The position numbers and the translations under genes are program-made. Below are positions 10,536 through 24,472 of a stretch of 64,000 nt of DNA, in pieces. Location: NCBI GenBank assembly GCA_013397865.1, contig VZTI01004088.1:5440849-5504848 (forward strand). The letters run 5' to 3'. The notes under the pieces are model-generated. The model saw nothing but the letters and a program-made list of their open reading frames with translations, made no database searches and was not told where the DNA came from. The stretch comes from Struthidea cinerea (lineage: Eukaryota; Chordata; Aves; Passeriformes; Corcoracidae). Position 1 is the first letter of the stretch. Each line of letters opens with the position of its first letter.

Positions 10536-13500
10536 CAGCCTTGATACCCAAAGCAGAGGAGGGTGGAGGAATACCCTCTTCTTGACTATAGAGCCATCAG
10601 TTCTGTGGTATAGATTGTGCAAGGCACCCCAAAAGCCACACTCAACTCCCAGAAGCCTTCACCATTCTGCAACAATGATTACTCTGTCATTAGCAGCCAT
10701 GGGGAGCTTTAGCTGCACAGTAGGACCTGGATCCAGGCCTAATTCCATGGTTTGGATCACAATCCAACAGGTATTAGAGATGAGAGGCCATTCACAAGGA
10801 CCACATTTTTTCTGAGATATGTAGTCAGACTGGCATCTAGTGGGATTTTGAAATGTGCCTAGGAGCCTAACTGGATTTTGGAAACCTCCTTTTAGCACTG
10901 ATCAACAGTTTTTGGTGGCTAAAATCTTCCAGACTGGCACGTGGTTTTGATTTGTAGTCAATCTTCTGCTAGCAGAGCAATTCAAATCTAAAGTTTCAGT
11001 TCTTGTTTCTCTCTCTACTTAATTTGTTCTTTTATTTGGAAAAAAAAAAAAAAAAAGGCTGTTTTGCTCTTGGACAGAGCTAGGAGTGGCAGCTGAGTGT
11101 GGTAAACAGGAGACAAATGCATCAGCTAACAGGGTTTTTTTTAGAAACTTCAAGTATCATTTGAGAGAAGATTTGGCACAACATGTTTTTATACAAGTAC
11201 CACGTGTTGGATAGTTTGGTGTGATTATGTTCTCAGCAGACACAGAGAGTGACAATACATGCTTTACCTCTCATTTCACTGGGAAGATAGCCCTCCAGAT
11301 GACATGACAGCACTGATGTTGTTGATCATCTGACACCCAAATGATAATTTACAGAGACTTTTATTGAGCTGACCTGTGTCACAGAATGACATTAAAGCCT
11401 ATTGGTTATCACTGTTTCAAGGAAGAGACTTAGCCTGACATGGGTGTGTCAGGATTATTGAGTTTGGGTAAAAATATTGAGTACTTTCATGACAGTTTGG
11501 CTTCACATGCAAATCAGATGGGAAAGAAAAAGCATGGTCATAACTAGAAACAATTAGAAAAGAACATGGATATTTTGTACATATGCAGAGAGCATCCATT
11601 TGTAGATGATGTATTTCTTCTAAGCCCTTTATTCAATTAAACATCCTTCAATTGCCAAGAGACAGTCTTCATAAGATTCTTACACTGAGAAATAAAAGCA
11701 GTTAAATAGTTTTCTTTTCATTTTATTTTTATTCATAGCAATTTAAGTTGGTTTTGATTAGTAAAAAGTTTGTTCACTGGCTTTTTTTTTTTAAAGTATC
11801 AGTTTGTGTTTGCGTCTCTTGATGTGGGATGTTATATTAAACTATTCATTTTTACAGAATGGAAATTAATTATTGTGTATGAAATCCCAAACACATATGG
11901 TCACAGTGCTGGTTAGATCTGCCTCCTGCTATGCTTTAGAGATTCAAATTTGGAGGTAGTATGTTATTTTCCATGCCAAGACCACCTATGGTTTTCAAGA
12001 TATAAGTATCTGAAAATTAGCATTTTCACACTGAGCACTTGTTCCAGCTTTATTATACATTGACGACTACCATCTTGTAACTACATGTACTAGAAGGGAT
12101 GTTAGCAATCTATAAATGTAATTTAAGTTCCTCTGAAATTCACTGACTGACTGCATTTTCCACATCTACCTTTAGCACCATGTAACATCAATCTCTTCTT
12201 TTGAAATCTCTCAGAATGTCTTTTGACTGATAGCAGTGATTGGCATTAATTAATTTCAAGGGTCAGTTGTGAATGATTGGTTTGTCATGGTCGAGGACTG
12301 AATTATATACAATCAGGAGAGCGTGCTGAAATGGTCAGTCAGTCAGTGAAAATCAAAGAACATGAGTTCAGATGGAAAAGAATTCACAGCTCTGTTTATG
12401 AATGCAGCCAAGCCACTTTACATCTAAAATTAAGGGGTTTTGGTCTTGAATCTACTCTTAAGGAAATAGCCCAATCTCTAACGGCATTTTTTGCAATAAA
12501 ATGTATAAACAAAAAATTCTATTTCTTTCTGCAAATATCAAGGAAAGTCCTACTAAAAAGATTCAGAAAATCTGTTCTTTATTATATATTTATAAAAGAA
12601 AATCAGATTAATTTATGTTATTATATAATAAACTTCTATTTCTTAACTCTTCATTCATGCATCTATATTATATGTTATCAAAAGGAGAAAGATTCCAGGA
12701 GAAGCAACAAAAAATAATGATCCCTGATGAGATGGATTTTTTTTTTTTTTACTTTGCATTCTGTTTTGTTTCCCCTGCAGTGTGTAACTAAAGGAAAAGT
12801 GGAAAAAAAAAATATTATTAGATGCACAGAATATGCTTGAGGGAACAATATCTTTTTTCCAAAAAAGGGTCTCTCATGATTTTTTGTTAACTTTTACGTC
12901 GATAAAGGTTAATCTTGAAAGTATTATAATCAAACACATCAATGAAGGGTCATTGCATGCAGTTTTTATAATAGTCTAGTAAATACTTGAACTCATATGT
13001 CAGTACCTAAGGGAACTTATGGAATAGACATATTGGGGAATATCTTAGTAGATAAGTATGTAGAAACCTACTGACTGCTGATGGCCAAAATGGTAACTCA
13101 ATTTACTCACTTTAACACCTGAATTAGTGGTGGTGCAGATGAACAATTATTCAATGAGAATATAATATGTTTTAACGAAAATTATTTTTTAAATTTATTT
13201 CATGTTTTTTATAAGCATTCAATACAGAAAGATGCAACATTTATCAATCATATATAAGCCCTTGATTCACCATTTGAGAATATCCAGCATTTAGTGCAAT
13301 ACATTTTAATACATAGCAATGGACTATACCCAGGATCAAAAATCGGATTAGGTAGATTTTACCTCTCTGCAAGTTTCTCACATTCAAAACTTAAATGATA
13401 TTTCTAAGAAAAATGAAGGCCAAAACAATGCAAAGAGTCTTGATATTTCCGTGAGTTTGAAGAGTAAATGCTCTGCTCTTCTTTTGTCATAAAGATGGAG

Positions 13501-15602
13501 GACAGCAGTCCATACACAACAGGATAAAATTTTTATTTTATAGGATGAAACTAAACCTTTGGGCAGACAATAAGATACTGATGGGCTAGATTAGACTTTG
13601 GGCTAGACATCTTGAGTATTTGGGGACTTTTAGAGCAGCAGTCCACTGAAGTGGAAAGGTCAGTTTAAGTGATTAGAGATTTAACAGTAAACTAAGGTGT
13701 AACAGGTACAGGAAAGACAGACTGTAGCAGTGCAGCAGGAGCATGCAAACCACAGCTACAGACAGCTCTGTTAAATATACTCCTAGTGCTACCCATGCAA
13801 AGTCTGCATCTCTAAGGATTCATCAGCAGGACTCTGGAAGGACTATCTGATGCAATGATTTTCATCCAGTGCTATATTCTGTAGTTCATGAGCATCCTAG
13901 CTTATGAAAGCTTACAGGAAAGAAGAAAATAAGATCCAACATGCATGTTCTACTCAAAAATGAAGAGGCTACTTTGCACTGGTATGTGTTACCTAATCAA
14001 ACCTGCAGCTAGACCACAGTTCTGGCCAACCATGCCTGGCAGGAGGCACCACTACTTTTGGCATTGCACTGGGACCATGTGAAGGTCGACGACAGCATGT
14101 CACAGGATCCAGGGCTCAGTCTTGCCTTTGCATATTCAAGGAACATTTTGCAGTGGCAGCAAGAGCTGCAGCTCCAGGAACCAGGGAACCTGCCTGTGAA
14201 AAACATGCACATGAGAAAACAGCACCACTTCTGCCTTCTCTGCAGTCAACACAACGTAACTTATCAGGTAATTATTCTCCAGAACCATGAATCAAAAGCA
14301 TCCCAGAGGAATAGATTCTAAATATAAACTAAAAAACTTGTCTCTTTCAAAATTTTCTTTGGCTGCAAAAGGGCTTGGAGCCAAGATTTTATATGAACTT
14401 TTTCATGATCATGCAAGGTATGAGGCATCTTGCTGAGGTAAGGTGATTTTTCATGGTCCATTACTACCGCTGAACTCATCAGTACTAGTTCTCCTGATCT
14501 TATTCAAGTTTTATGTTAACAGTGTTTTCTTTTCAGTCATTGATGACAGATTCAAGAGAATTCTAATATAAAAACTTACTAATCTTTATTTAAATTGACT
14601 TCTTTTGTTTGTTTATTGACAATTCTAGCCATATCATAGCTGAGAAAAATCTGAGTATATGTTCTACATGCAATCTCCGGGCTAAAACTGCATTAGAAGA
14701 ACACAAAATAGTTGTCTAGTATGTCTTGTTGACTATAACACAGTTCTATGAGTCGGGATCTTTTGAGGATAGTAATGTCACCATTAACTTGCCACAGAAA
14801 ATAGTCCAGTGAAGTGCAAAGTTGCACATTTCACTCTCAAGAAGCCATAAGAATGGGGCCTGTGACAGCGAGTGGCACCTCAGTGTTCTCGAGAATGTCA
14901 TGGTACATGTATCTAGCATTGTTTGTAATAAAAAATTGTAAGTATGATAAATGCCAGCTCTTCCCATCTGCTTCTCAAATTGAAACAGATCCAATTTCTT
15001 AAAGGTGTTGAGCCAAAGTGGACCTTCTGTATTTGTAAACTAAACTGGATACAAATTGTTTTCTTTCTATTGTTAAAGTTATAAAATATATACTTTTAAA
15101 TTTATAAACATAGGGACCACTGCCATCATAATAGTGTCAGAACACAGGTGAATTTCATAATACAGGTACATGGTTTTCATTACCAACAAAGCTGGAAGTG
15201 GGTATTATTTATTAATCCAATAGCACCTGAAGTTCCAGCCGTGCTAAGTTCTCAAACAGACTAAGATCTGCACAAATATAGTACTTCCAATCTGTGTATG
15301 GAAACCTGGTCATTAATAATCCCACACATTTAGAATTTTCAGTAAATAATCAAACTTCTGTTAAAGAATCAAAGATGGACAACAATGCTGACAAATATGG
15401 AATGAAGAGAGACTCAGGATTGCAAATTATCATGGACATTAGTGATAAACCAGGTGAAATGAAGTTAAAATAACTAAGCAGTGCTTTTTCCACAGTAAAG
15501 TTCATAGAAAAACCAGTCTTCCTTTCAAAAAAGTTGGGATATCATTTACATCAGGCAATTTTGTTCTTGAGACCTCTTATATATATTCCAAAATATTTAA
15601 AA

Positions 15603-16140
15603 CTTGTGAGACCCTGCCTGGAACATGGCACCCAGCTCTGGGCTCCTCAACACGATAATGATAAGGACCTGTTACAGTGGGTCCAGAAGAGGGCAATGAG
15701 GATAATCAGAGGGATGGAGCACCTCTCCTACTGAGACTGGCTGAGAGAGCTGGGGTTGTTCAGTATGGAGAAGAGAAGGCTTTGGGCAGATCTCATTGTG
15801 GCCTTCCAGAACCTTAAGAAGGTTTAAAAAAAGGAGACAGAGAGACTTTTTATACAGACAGAGTGGCAGGATAAAGGGAAATAATTTTGAACTGAAAGAG
15901 GGCAGGTTTAGATTAGATATTAGCAAAAAAATTCTTTACTCTGAGGGTGGTGAGGCACTGAAACAAGTGGCCCAGAGAAGTTGTGGATAACCCATATCTG
16001 GAAGTGTTCAAGGCCAGGTTGGATGGAGCCTGAACAACCTGATCTAGTTAATGGCATTCCTGCCCATGGCAGGGGTTTTTGAACTAGGTGATCTTTAAAA
16101 CTCCTTTCAACCCAAATAATTTCATTATTCTATGATTCTA
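15603..16140 (+). mobile_element. CR1 LINE, 5'-truncated 3' end
   Basis: A second CR1 copy begins within the ORF2 C-terminal region (TGTGAGACCCTGCCTGGA near 15,605) and ends in ATTCTATGATTCTA at 16,127-16,140. Degenerate ORF2 residues can be read at 15,625-15,732, including RIIRGMEHLSY, followed by the usual GTTGTTCAGTATGGAGAAG, GGTTTAGATTAGATATTAG and GGCCCAGAGAAGTTGTGGA blocks of the CR1 tail. Stops and small indels show that it is inactive. It lies in the same orientation as the other three copies. Confidence 0.93.
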
Positions 16141-18680
16141 CTAAGCAGTATGAGAAACCATGGTGATGGACACATTAAAAATACCTGAGACAGGGAGAGA
16201 GAAAAAGGCTGTAGAAAAATAGAAAAGTAACAAGGTCACATGGCATCAATCCACAGGTGATGTGTTTTGGGTGACAGGTGGTGCCTGGAAGCATGCAATA
16301 TATTGTAAGGCATTTTTTTTCAGGAAAGTTGGTGTATTTCCAAACATTGGTGAAAAGCAGAAACACTGGGAGTGGGTCAACCTCCCACAGTTCACATCTC
16401 ATCCATTGAGAGTAGGATTAAATGTGATTGCCATAAATACTCATCTTGTCTATTACCATGTAAACTGATGGCAATATATATAAACAAAAGTAACTGTGTG
16501 TCAGTCATCTAATCAGGTGTCGCAACTTTATTAATTTAGTATGTACACAAGGACAGAAGTTTACCAAGGAGAGTGCCATTTCGGATAGGGTAGGTGTATC
16601 TCTGGTCTTTTTTTTTTTTCTTTTCTCAAGAGAAAATCACCCTGCTTTAGAGACTCGCAATACCAGTGAGGCAGTTTAATAAAACAGCAAGCTCCGCAGG
16701 AAGAATGATCAGGCATCAGGTAGTGATCAAACTAATGATCAGGCGATGGAGGTAAGTGGAGAACTATCAGTATACAGCTGACACAAGACTTGCAAAGAGC
16801 TTACCCATCCACTTTCACCCTATTTATTTAAAAAAAACTCTAACAGAGACATTGCAGACCAGTGCTACCATAACAGTAAATTTAGGGGGTGACAGCCCAT
16901 GTGAAAAGTGAAATAACCTACAATTTCCTCTGTTAGTATTTTTTCAGCCAAACAGAGGGCAGAGTGTGCAGACAGTTTCTAATTCCAATAGCAGCAGGTT
17001 ATGGCTACCAATCAGGCAGGAAAAGACAAGGGTTGAGAGTCTACCTGCATTTACCCAGACAGTCAGACTCCCAGGACAGGGGGATATGAACTAGTAACAG
17101 AAGTTATTTCCCTGGAGCTTTTTCCTTCACTGTATTCTTACAGTGATTGTGATGTCTTGAATAGTCTGTTAATTATCAAGTTCACAAAAATTAGGTTTTC
17201 TCCTCATATACAGCGTACTGCTGTCAGACCTTTAATACAGTTTTACTATGAATTTTAAATTTTGACTGCCTATATTAGCAGATACCAACAATAACTAAGC
17301 TGCATGGGTGCATCCTACATCTCTACAATGCCAATATAACTCAGGAAAGGTTTCATGGTTACAATCCATCAGTGCTACTGCTGGGACTCAAAATAGTAAT
17401 TTGGATGTTAAATTGTGTTGAATTTGCTTGTTGAAAGTTGGTGCTCTTGACTGAAATAGATATCAATCTCTGGGTATTGCACCAAGAATGGATCATTGTT
17501 CTAGCTCTGTTGGTTCCCCGTTGTCTCAAAAACATCAACATTTTAAAGTTCTGTAAGGAGACAGAAAAATTGAAGAAGCAACACAAGATTTTAATGGATC
17601 ATTTTAAGCCTTTAATGAGAATAAGGGTACATCTTGGACACAGGTCATAAAACTGGCTCAAGGCTGACAACAATGCATAATGGCTGTGCAAAGGAATCCC
17701 CATTATCAACCTAATAGTCAGGAAAAGATAGATTAGGATGGCACACTATTCACATGTGGCCTCTTGGGGATCATTGCTTAAATTAATTCATAACACTCAA
17801 TGCTGTAAAAAGATGATTTGTTGAGGCTTGAGGATGATTTCTTTCCCAGATATTTCAATGGTTTTAGCATGGCTGATGACATGTTTCCTCCTTAGGTTGT
17901 GTGCCAAGAAAAAAAAGACAGAAATACATTAAATAGCATAAAAGCACAGTTAAACAAACTGTGCATCTTAAACTGTATTCATCAGGGTTCATATACTGCA
18001 GGGCGAAAATACATGTTGCTTTAAAACTTTGATAGACACAAGGAGAAATGCTGAATACAGGTATTCCCTACAAGGTCCACTGAACTTAAAAGAATCAGAG
18101 TCAGAAAATTCCACTGTGACATCATGGCTGGAGCAAGTCTTCATTAATCCCAATGGCTGTCAATAATCATGTGAAAATTCTTGGGGCAGTTTGTCCCATT
18201 TAAAACATCAAAGTTTTATGTGGACACCTGTTGACATGGGCACCATAGAAGGGGATCATCCTATGATGTTAAGTTACAGACTCCACTGGAAAAAATTAAC
18301 CATGTATTAAAAAAATAAATCTTCCTGTCTATTCTGGGGTGGTATCTGCCAAAAGAGCACCAAAAGACAGCCCACCATATCTAACTCTCTGAGGACTTTT
18401 CATGAAAGGATAATGAAAATATAAAGACATCAACTTTGCGCCACCTTTCATGAAGCAAGATGATATAGCAGGACAACAAATTGCTTCCCACATATTCATG
18501 TGGATTAACAAAGAAAAAAAAATAATAGTAATAATAATAATGTTGGTTTGTATTCATTCTAGCATGAAAAGGCTAATAATTACCTGGCCCAGAGTTGGAA
18601 CAGAGAATTAAAATAATTAGCTGAAATCAGGCTTATGCAATCATGCTGCTTATTTACCATCTACTTCCCCTCCTCATAAC

Positions 18681-18704
18681 AACTGGTGAGTCTACTCACC
18701 AGTT
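18681..18704. repeat. Perfect 11-bp hairpin with 2-nt loop
   Basis: AACTGGTGAGT (18,681-18,691) and its exact reverse complement ACTCACCAGTT (18,694-18,704) are separated by CT. About 0.1 to 0.2 such hairpins would be expected by chance in a window of this size. No function is evident. Confidence 0.8.
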
Positions 18705-21398
18705 TCTTTGTCCATATCACCCACTTTGAGCCTTCAGTGATGAAATTTTTCCCATTCTGACATACTTGTTGCATCCCAGTTCAGTTTAGGAGTCACCAAA
18801 TTAATTAGATTTCATAACTGCTTCGGAAATCAGCACCTGAACAGTGGAGAAAGGCCACATCAATTCTCCACAGAGAAAATTCCTCCTGTAGTTTGGCACT
18901 AGGTCAAAAACAGATCAGTAGCAAACCAAAGAAGTGGGATAGGGATCTTATGAGATCTAAAGATACTGCTGCAGGAGGTATTATAGGAGGTCCAAAAGGA
19001 ATCTGAAGTTTTTGCAATGAGTAAAGCAGATGACATAGCATATACATCTGTGAGAAACCAGAAAGCATTTCTGGTTTAAATACTATGAGTGGTCCTTTAT
19101 GTACCTATGCAAGGATGTGGAGAGACCTCCAAAACTTTTGTTCCATGTATACAATAACATGAAAGCCATATGGCTTGTCACTTGGCTGAACTGGGATGCA
19201 TTCTGCAGAGGGCCCGAATTTGCTGTGGGGTATGAGATGCTCTGAGTCAAAGTCAACTAATGTCAGTGGGGCCCTGTCTGCTGCCTTCAGCAGACTTTGG
19301 ATCAGGCTCATTGCATACTGATAAAGATCAAGAAGAAGGGGGCCTTGAATTCTCATTCTGATTTATGCTGAGTAATTGAATACAAATATAAAGAAATATA
19401 AATAACTTCAGAAAGGTCACTTGGCTAGTCAGCCTAGGAAATAAATTTAGAAGTCTTAGGTAAATGTTTAAACTACCATTCTGAAAGCATCAGACAACTG
19501 TTTTATCATTCTGGGTCTTTTTAAGAATTACAGGCATCATTCAAAATCTACACTATTTTGCATTCCTAATGTAATAAACAATAGATAGGGCTTTTCAGCT
19601 CTTTTCTTATGGCCTCATCCTTCTATTGATCTCAGCTCAAAGTCCTCACTTCAGTGAAGTCGCACATATATAAGGACAGACAGACAGCCTTAATGAGTTC
19701 CTGTATCAGCTTTGTCTATGATATATGCAAGTTTATATATAGATCTGGAAATAGTATCTGACAGCTGTGTGCTGCTGCACAAGAGTGGATGGAGACAACA
19801 CTCAACTTATCAGTGTGACCCCCTCACTACCCTTTGGCAGTAACTTATGAACCCATCTGTTAAGTACTCCAAGAAATGGGGTGCCAACGTCTGGATTCCA
19901 TTTTCAGAGGGAAGAAAGAGGAAGATAAATACATGCTCATTTCCTTTCTAGTTTGACTCAGCTATTTGCCTTCCAAGAGTCACAAGATTTTCTCCTGCAC
20001 AGTTCATTCAGTGCACACTTGCGTATCTTTGAAGATGACCTGTTCTCCAGATATTATATCCAAATCCTACATATTTACCATGGAAAATTAAGTCAATTTT
20101 GTACTTCCTGACCTAAAAAGCTTTGGGGGATACCATTCTTAGGGTCCTGAATGGTTTCAATACCACAGGTTATATGTGAAGACATTCAAAGACAGGAATA
20201 TCTGTACTTGCACCACGTATGTCATGGCACTGAAGCCATCACATTAGCTGCAAAAGCATCAAAACTTTCTTCCAGGACATGTTAAGGAGTAGAGCCAGAA
20301 GCATGATAACAGCCTAGGGTCCTGCTGAGGTAACTTAGCTTACTGAAAAAGTTGTACTGAGATTGCAGAATATCTAGTCTAAATATTGATTAAGTCACTT
20401 ATACCGATAACACACCATAGAGAAGCTGTAGTCAAGTCACCAAATTCACAGTTGAAAGCAACACTGTAAGACAGCAGCGATATTAAACCAGAATAACCCA
20501 AATTTTCCAGTTTCTATTCCAGTGTTCCAACTACTAGGCAGTCACTCACATCCTTGAGTTTACAATATTACATTCTCTATGCTGCTTACTACAGTGAATC
20601 CCAAGCATCTATCCCCTATTACCAGGAGAACTATAGTTTGCTGATCCATTCCCTCAACAGGAAAATATGTTTGAAGTGCAAGTCCCCAGTCTTCCCCACA
20701 AATTTAATTTTCATCATATGACATTCCCATTAAGGAAATGGCACTTTCAAGGTTAAAGATAAGAACATGATTGTTTACAAGGTTTTCTTTTGACTTTGTA
20801 ACTAATATATACCTACAAAGTTTAAAGCCAGGCAATCATTCCTTCTATTTCACCTACATGGAGGCTGTGTTCCTACATGTTTAACTGTATCTGTTCCCTG
20901 ATTGATACAACATATTAAGCTGTTAATTAATACAAAAACTTCAGTCATTTTATACTCTTGAAAAATATAAAAGGAAGGTATGTAGGTTTCCCACTTCATC
21001 AAAGCAGTTTCACTTTAAACTATGTTCTTGGGCACCTGGCAATTGCCTGGGAGGAATTGTGTAGGCCTGTCTTTCAAGACAGGAATCTGTTGTTCAGATT
21101 TTGGGATTCACATTGTGCGCTGTAGAAAGGAGCATTGTTTTGCTTAACTGCATTTTCTATGCTATGTACGGGGAGGTCACAGAACATCCAAGACCGGTTG
21201 GAAAGGGAAGAGGGAGGGAGAGATGAGAGAAATGGCACAGGAACCTGGTGTCTTATTTGCACTGTGCTTTAAGAAATAATGTTTTTCTCTAAGGAAAAGG
21301 TGAAAGTATCAAGAGCTGCAAAGAAAGGAGAAACAGTGTTGGGGCCGTATGAATGCAGTAGGGAGGACAGAGCTGGTGTTTGGGGCTGGTCAGGAAAT

Positions 21399-21421
21399 GG
21401 AAGGAATCCAGGATTCCTTCC
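21399..21421. repeat. Perfect odd palindrome, 11-bp arms
   Basis: GGAAGGAATCC and GGATTCCTTCC flank a single A, forming a 23-base odd palindrome. It lies in a purine-rich patch that raises the chance of such matches. No function is evident. Confidence 0.75.
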
Positions 21422-22470
21422 CAAGGAAGGGAAGTATTCCTCCTAAGATGAGTCAGGACCCAGCCTTTACTGCTGCTTTATATTCTTTAGTTAAAATGGA
21501 TAGGGAGACACAGAAAGAAATCTACAGTTTAAAGAGGCCTTCAGTTCACTTAACTCACTGGCATATTTGAAGGAAAAGAAAAGGTTGCAGAATCATTCTA
21601 TACCAATGCATTCCCTTTTAATTTTCTGTGATGGATGTAAAAACAACATTATGCCAGCTGTGAAGAAAGTAACTGCCACAATACACTGGACTGCTACGTT
21701 TCATCCTAGCTACAAACCCAAATAACCCAACTGCACAAGTCTTTTAAAGCCACTATTTCGTATTTGTGGAAGGGAAGGTAGAAAAAAAATTACCCAGATG
21801 CCTCAGGGAATACAGCCCCTTCTGCTTTGTCTTATAGAAATAACGTTGTTAACATAACTGATAATTCATACATGATACCACTAGGAAAAGTGAACGTTTA
21901 CCTCCTTAAAAGGCCGGTGATACAGGCTGTGTTGGGTCAAGTTCAGCACCCCCGTAAGTACATTTACACATGATGAGCTTGATCATTTCCCTCTATCTCT
22001 CAAGTGGGAAAATAAAGAAAAAGTAAGTGGCAGAGAGCACTGGAAGGAAAGTTGCAGCCAAACTAGGACAAAAGCACAAGTAATTGCTCCCCTTTCTCTC
22101 TTTACAGTGAGGTTTTTTTTGATCATTCCTGATTTGTTAGAGCAGTATTAAAGGTTTTATTCCATAACCCTGGCTCAAACAAGCAGACCTTTTGCAAGGA
22201 GAAATACTCCATGAGTGGGATTTTAAAAAAGGACCCAGGTGGAAGCCTGGTGGTAGAAATTGGTCTAGTACCTCTGAAGGTAGGTTTTTGTACTATTTTC
22301 CTTGTTACTGAAAGCCACCCAAGAAATTAAGATATTATTAATTGTAACCCACATCAGTGTTGTAGGTTAGAAGCTCTGCATCATATCCTCTTCACTTTAA
22401 ACTCAATAGATTGAAAGCACTACACCTTGATCCTTATTTACAGTGGAAAACCATCATTTTCCATAACATG

Positions 22471-22510
22471 CAACCAAAAGCTTCTGCTTTCAACCAAAAA
22501 CTTCTGCTTT
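22471..22510 (+). repeat. 20-bp tandem duplication
   Basis: Two adjacent 20-base units of the form CAACCAAAAgCTTCTGCTTT differ at one position (G in the first, A in the second). This is a recent local slippage or duplication event. Confidence 0.85.
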
Positions 22511-24364
22511 GCTGTTTGGAGCCATACTTCAGCACGGCTGGGACAGGGAACTTCAGGAACACTTGTACAGAGTGTACATTTCAGTAACACCACCCTGTGT
22601 CTGTAAATGAAGGGTCCTCATTTTCTCCTGCGAGATGTGCAGGCATGCCTCACTAACAATTACTGAGGGTCGCAGGCAAACAATTTCTACACCTACTGTA
22701 CATAATAATTGTCATGAGAAATTATCTTCACCGTCTTCTAAGCTTCCGTTTGCAAACAATGATCTATATGATAATAATATCTCTATAGCTTACAATGCAT
22801 ACACATTAGCCTAGTGTATACACATCACAAGTTTCCATAGAGAAGTCCACATTGATCATCAAAACTTTATTCCATACTTCATAGCTGGGAATAAAATGCT
22901 TGGCATGTTTTTATCAACAAAATACTCATTTCCAGTGGTGCCTCTGGCTGTGCATTACTCTTGACTAAATGGACATGCTACAAACCTACATTCCAGCATA
23001 TGGCTTTCTTGCATGCTTTGGAAAGAGAAATTAAGCAGCCATAAGCATTAATAGTCTCTATTGTGCTAAATGAAGAAGATTTTGTAGTATTATATCTCAT
23101 AATATGGTTGCTTCAAGAGATGCCTCTTTAAAAAACAATATATTTACATTGAAAATTAAGTATTATTTCCTCCCCATAACTCATAATCCTTTAATATGGC
23201 AGACATGCACCTGATCATGCTGTTTCCCATACAGCAAAGCATGTGTGTGTGCTGTTAAGTGGTAATACATCTCATATATGTGATACCTGCTCTGCCAAGT
23301 TGCCTCTCTTTTTCTATGCATGCTGCAAGAATATTTTTAATGAGATATTTGCCATCAATAATATTTTCATACATGCATGCTATTCATAAGAGGAAAATAA
23401 ATCATTTTACTTTGGATTAAGCTCAGTTTTAAATAACAAACCGCATTATTAAACCACCCCCTTCCTGAGGCAGAGGCACATGCCCGTGTACATACACGTA
23501 GGTACACACACCCTCAGAGAGCAGAGCACTGCATTCTCCTCTGAGTATCATGTGTCCCCTGTAGCCCTTTAATGCTTAAGGCTAAAATGCTAAAACACTA
23601 AAAACAGGTGTACCTTGACCCTCTGAAGATCTGATAAGATCTGACTGGATCAAAGGCCAAGGTCACTTGAGTCATGAGATTGGCTGAGTGATATTATTTT
23701 TGTCATGGTTCCAAACTGTTGAGAGGTAGGACTCTGATTCTGGCACATGAGAATCAAATGATATGATAGTCTAGTTATTAAATATGACAGATAGAAAAAG
23801 CTGTATGTTGCACAGCTACTCTGTGATTAGTAGCCTATATTTTACAATGTCACTGCCCTGAATGCTGTAATACTTCCAAGACTCTTTCAAGAACTAAGCT
23901 TTTGAATTTAAAAAGAAACAATAAAAGAAGATAGAGATGAAATCTGGTAACAGCTCTGTAAGATTTCACAGCTTATTTTCCCAAACAGTTTTCTATTTCA
24001 ATAATTCAACTGCAAAACTTGTTCTCTACCCCCGTTTTTTCCTTAGGACCATCTTTAAATCTTCTATTTTATTTTATTTTAATCAGACAGATGAATAAAC
24101 TTCTATGGAACATTAGAGGAATGCAAAACAAGAAAATTTAGCTCTATCTTCTCATTTTCATGTTATATTTGCTAATAGATGCAGCATTTTAAATCCAGGT
24201 CTATTCCCCTACAGGTAACCTATCTTAAGAATTAGGGAGGAACCCCAGCAACAATAAAAATGCCCATCTCACCCATGTATCTCAAACACTATCTTTTTAA
24301 GGTAATCAAAAGTAGAGTAGTTTGATGTTTAGCATGGCATATCTATAACTTACACATCCTATCA

Positions 24365-24472
24365 GTTCATTCATCTGTAAACTAGATATACTTTTCTCTC
24401 GCACCCTGATGCTTTGCAAATGTTTTTAAAGGGCTTTGAGATCCACTGATGAAAGACATTTTAATAGCATGC
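24365..24472 (+). mobile_element. Ancient LINE/SINE 3'-end relic
   Basis: The segment contains CATCTGTAAACTAG near 24,373 and, further on, AAAGGGCTTTGAGATCCACT followed by GATGAAAGACATTTTAATAG. This layout matches the widespread old vertebrate repeat tail of the type GCTTTGRGATCC..GATGAAAGGCRCTATATAA, shared by ancient CR1/L3-type LINEs and MIR-like SINEs. I recognise the pattern from established repeat families but cannot assign the exact one by eye. Two other relics of the same tail lie at 28,502-28,570 (opposite strand) and 32,010-32,095. Confidence 0.45.

Larger units (their letters stand above)
8322..15602. other. Non-coding unique DNA, no gene seen
   Basis: This is AT-rich DNA with frequent stops. 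It contains an A17 run at 11,040-11,056, a T14 run at 12,737-12,750 and two short AT microsatellite patches, listed separately. A 146-codon plus frame at 12,277-12,717 is Lys/Asn/Ile/Tyr-rich in its second half, as expected from AT-rich non-coding DNA, and is not called as a gene. A pyrimidine tract ending TTGCAG near 9,145 resembles a splice acceptor but has no paired exon. Confidence 0.6.
16141..24364. other. Non-coding unique DNA, no gene seen
   Basis: About 8 kb of AT-rich DNA contains no recognisable exon, RNA gene or recent transposon. Open frames are all under about 85 codons. It includes an (AAT)n-like patch at 18,521-18,541, two short perfect hairpins and a 20-bp tandem duplication, listed separately. 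The stretch 22,900-23,460 has the look of a conserved non-coding element and is discussed as a finding. Confidence 0.55.

Noticed and set aside
12277..12717. 146-codon plus-strand open frame
   Set aside because: The second half is Lys/Asn/Ile/Tyr-rich, as AT-rich non-coding DNA gives; no homology recognised.
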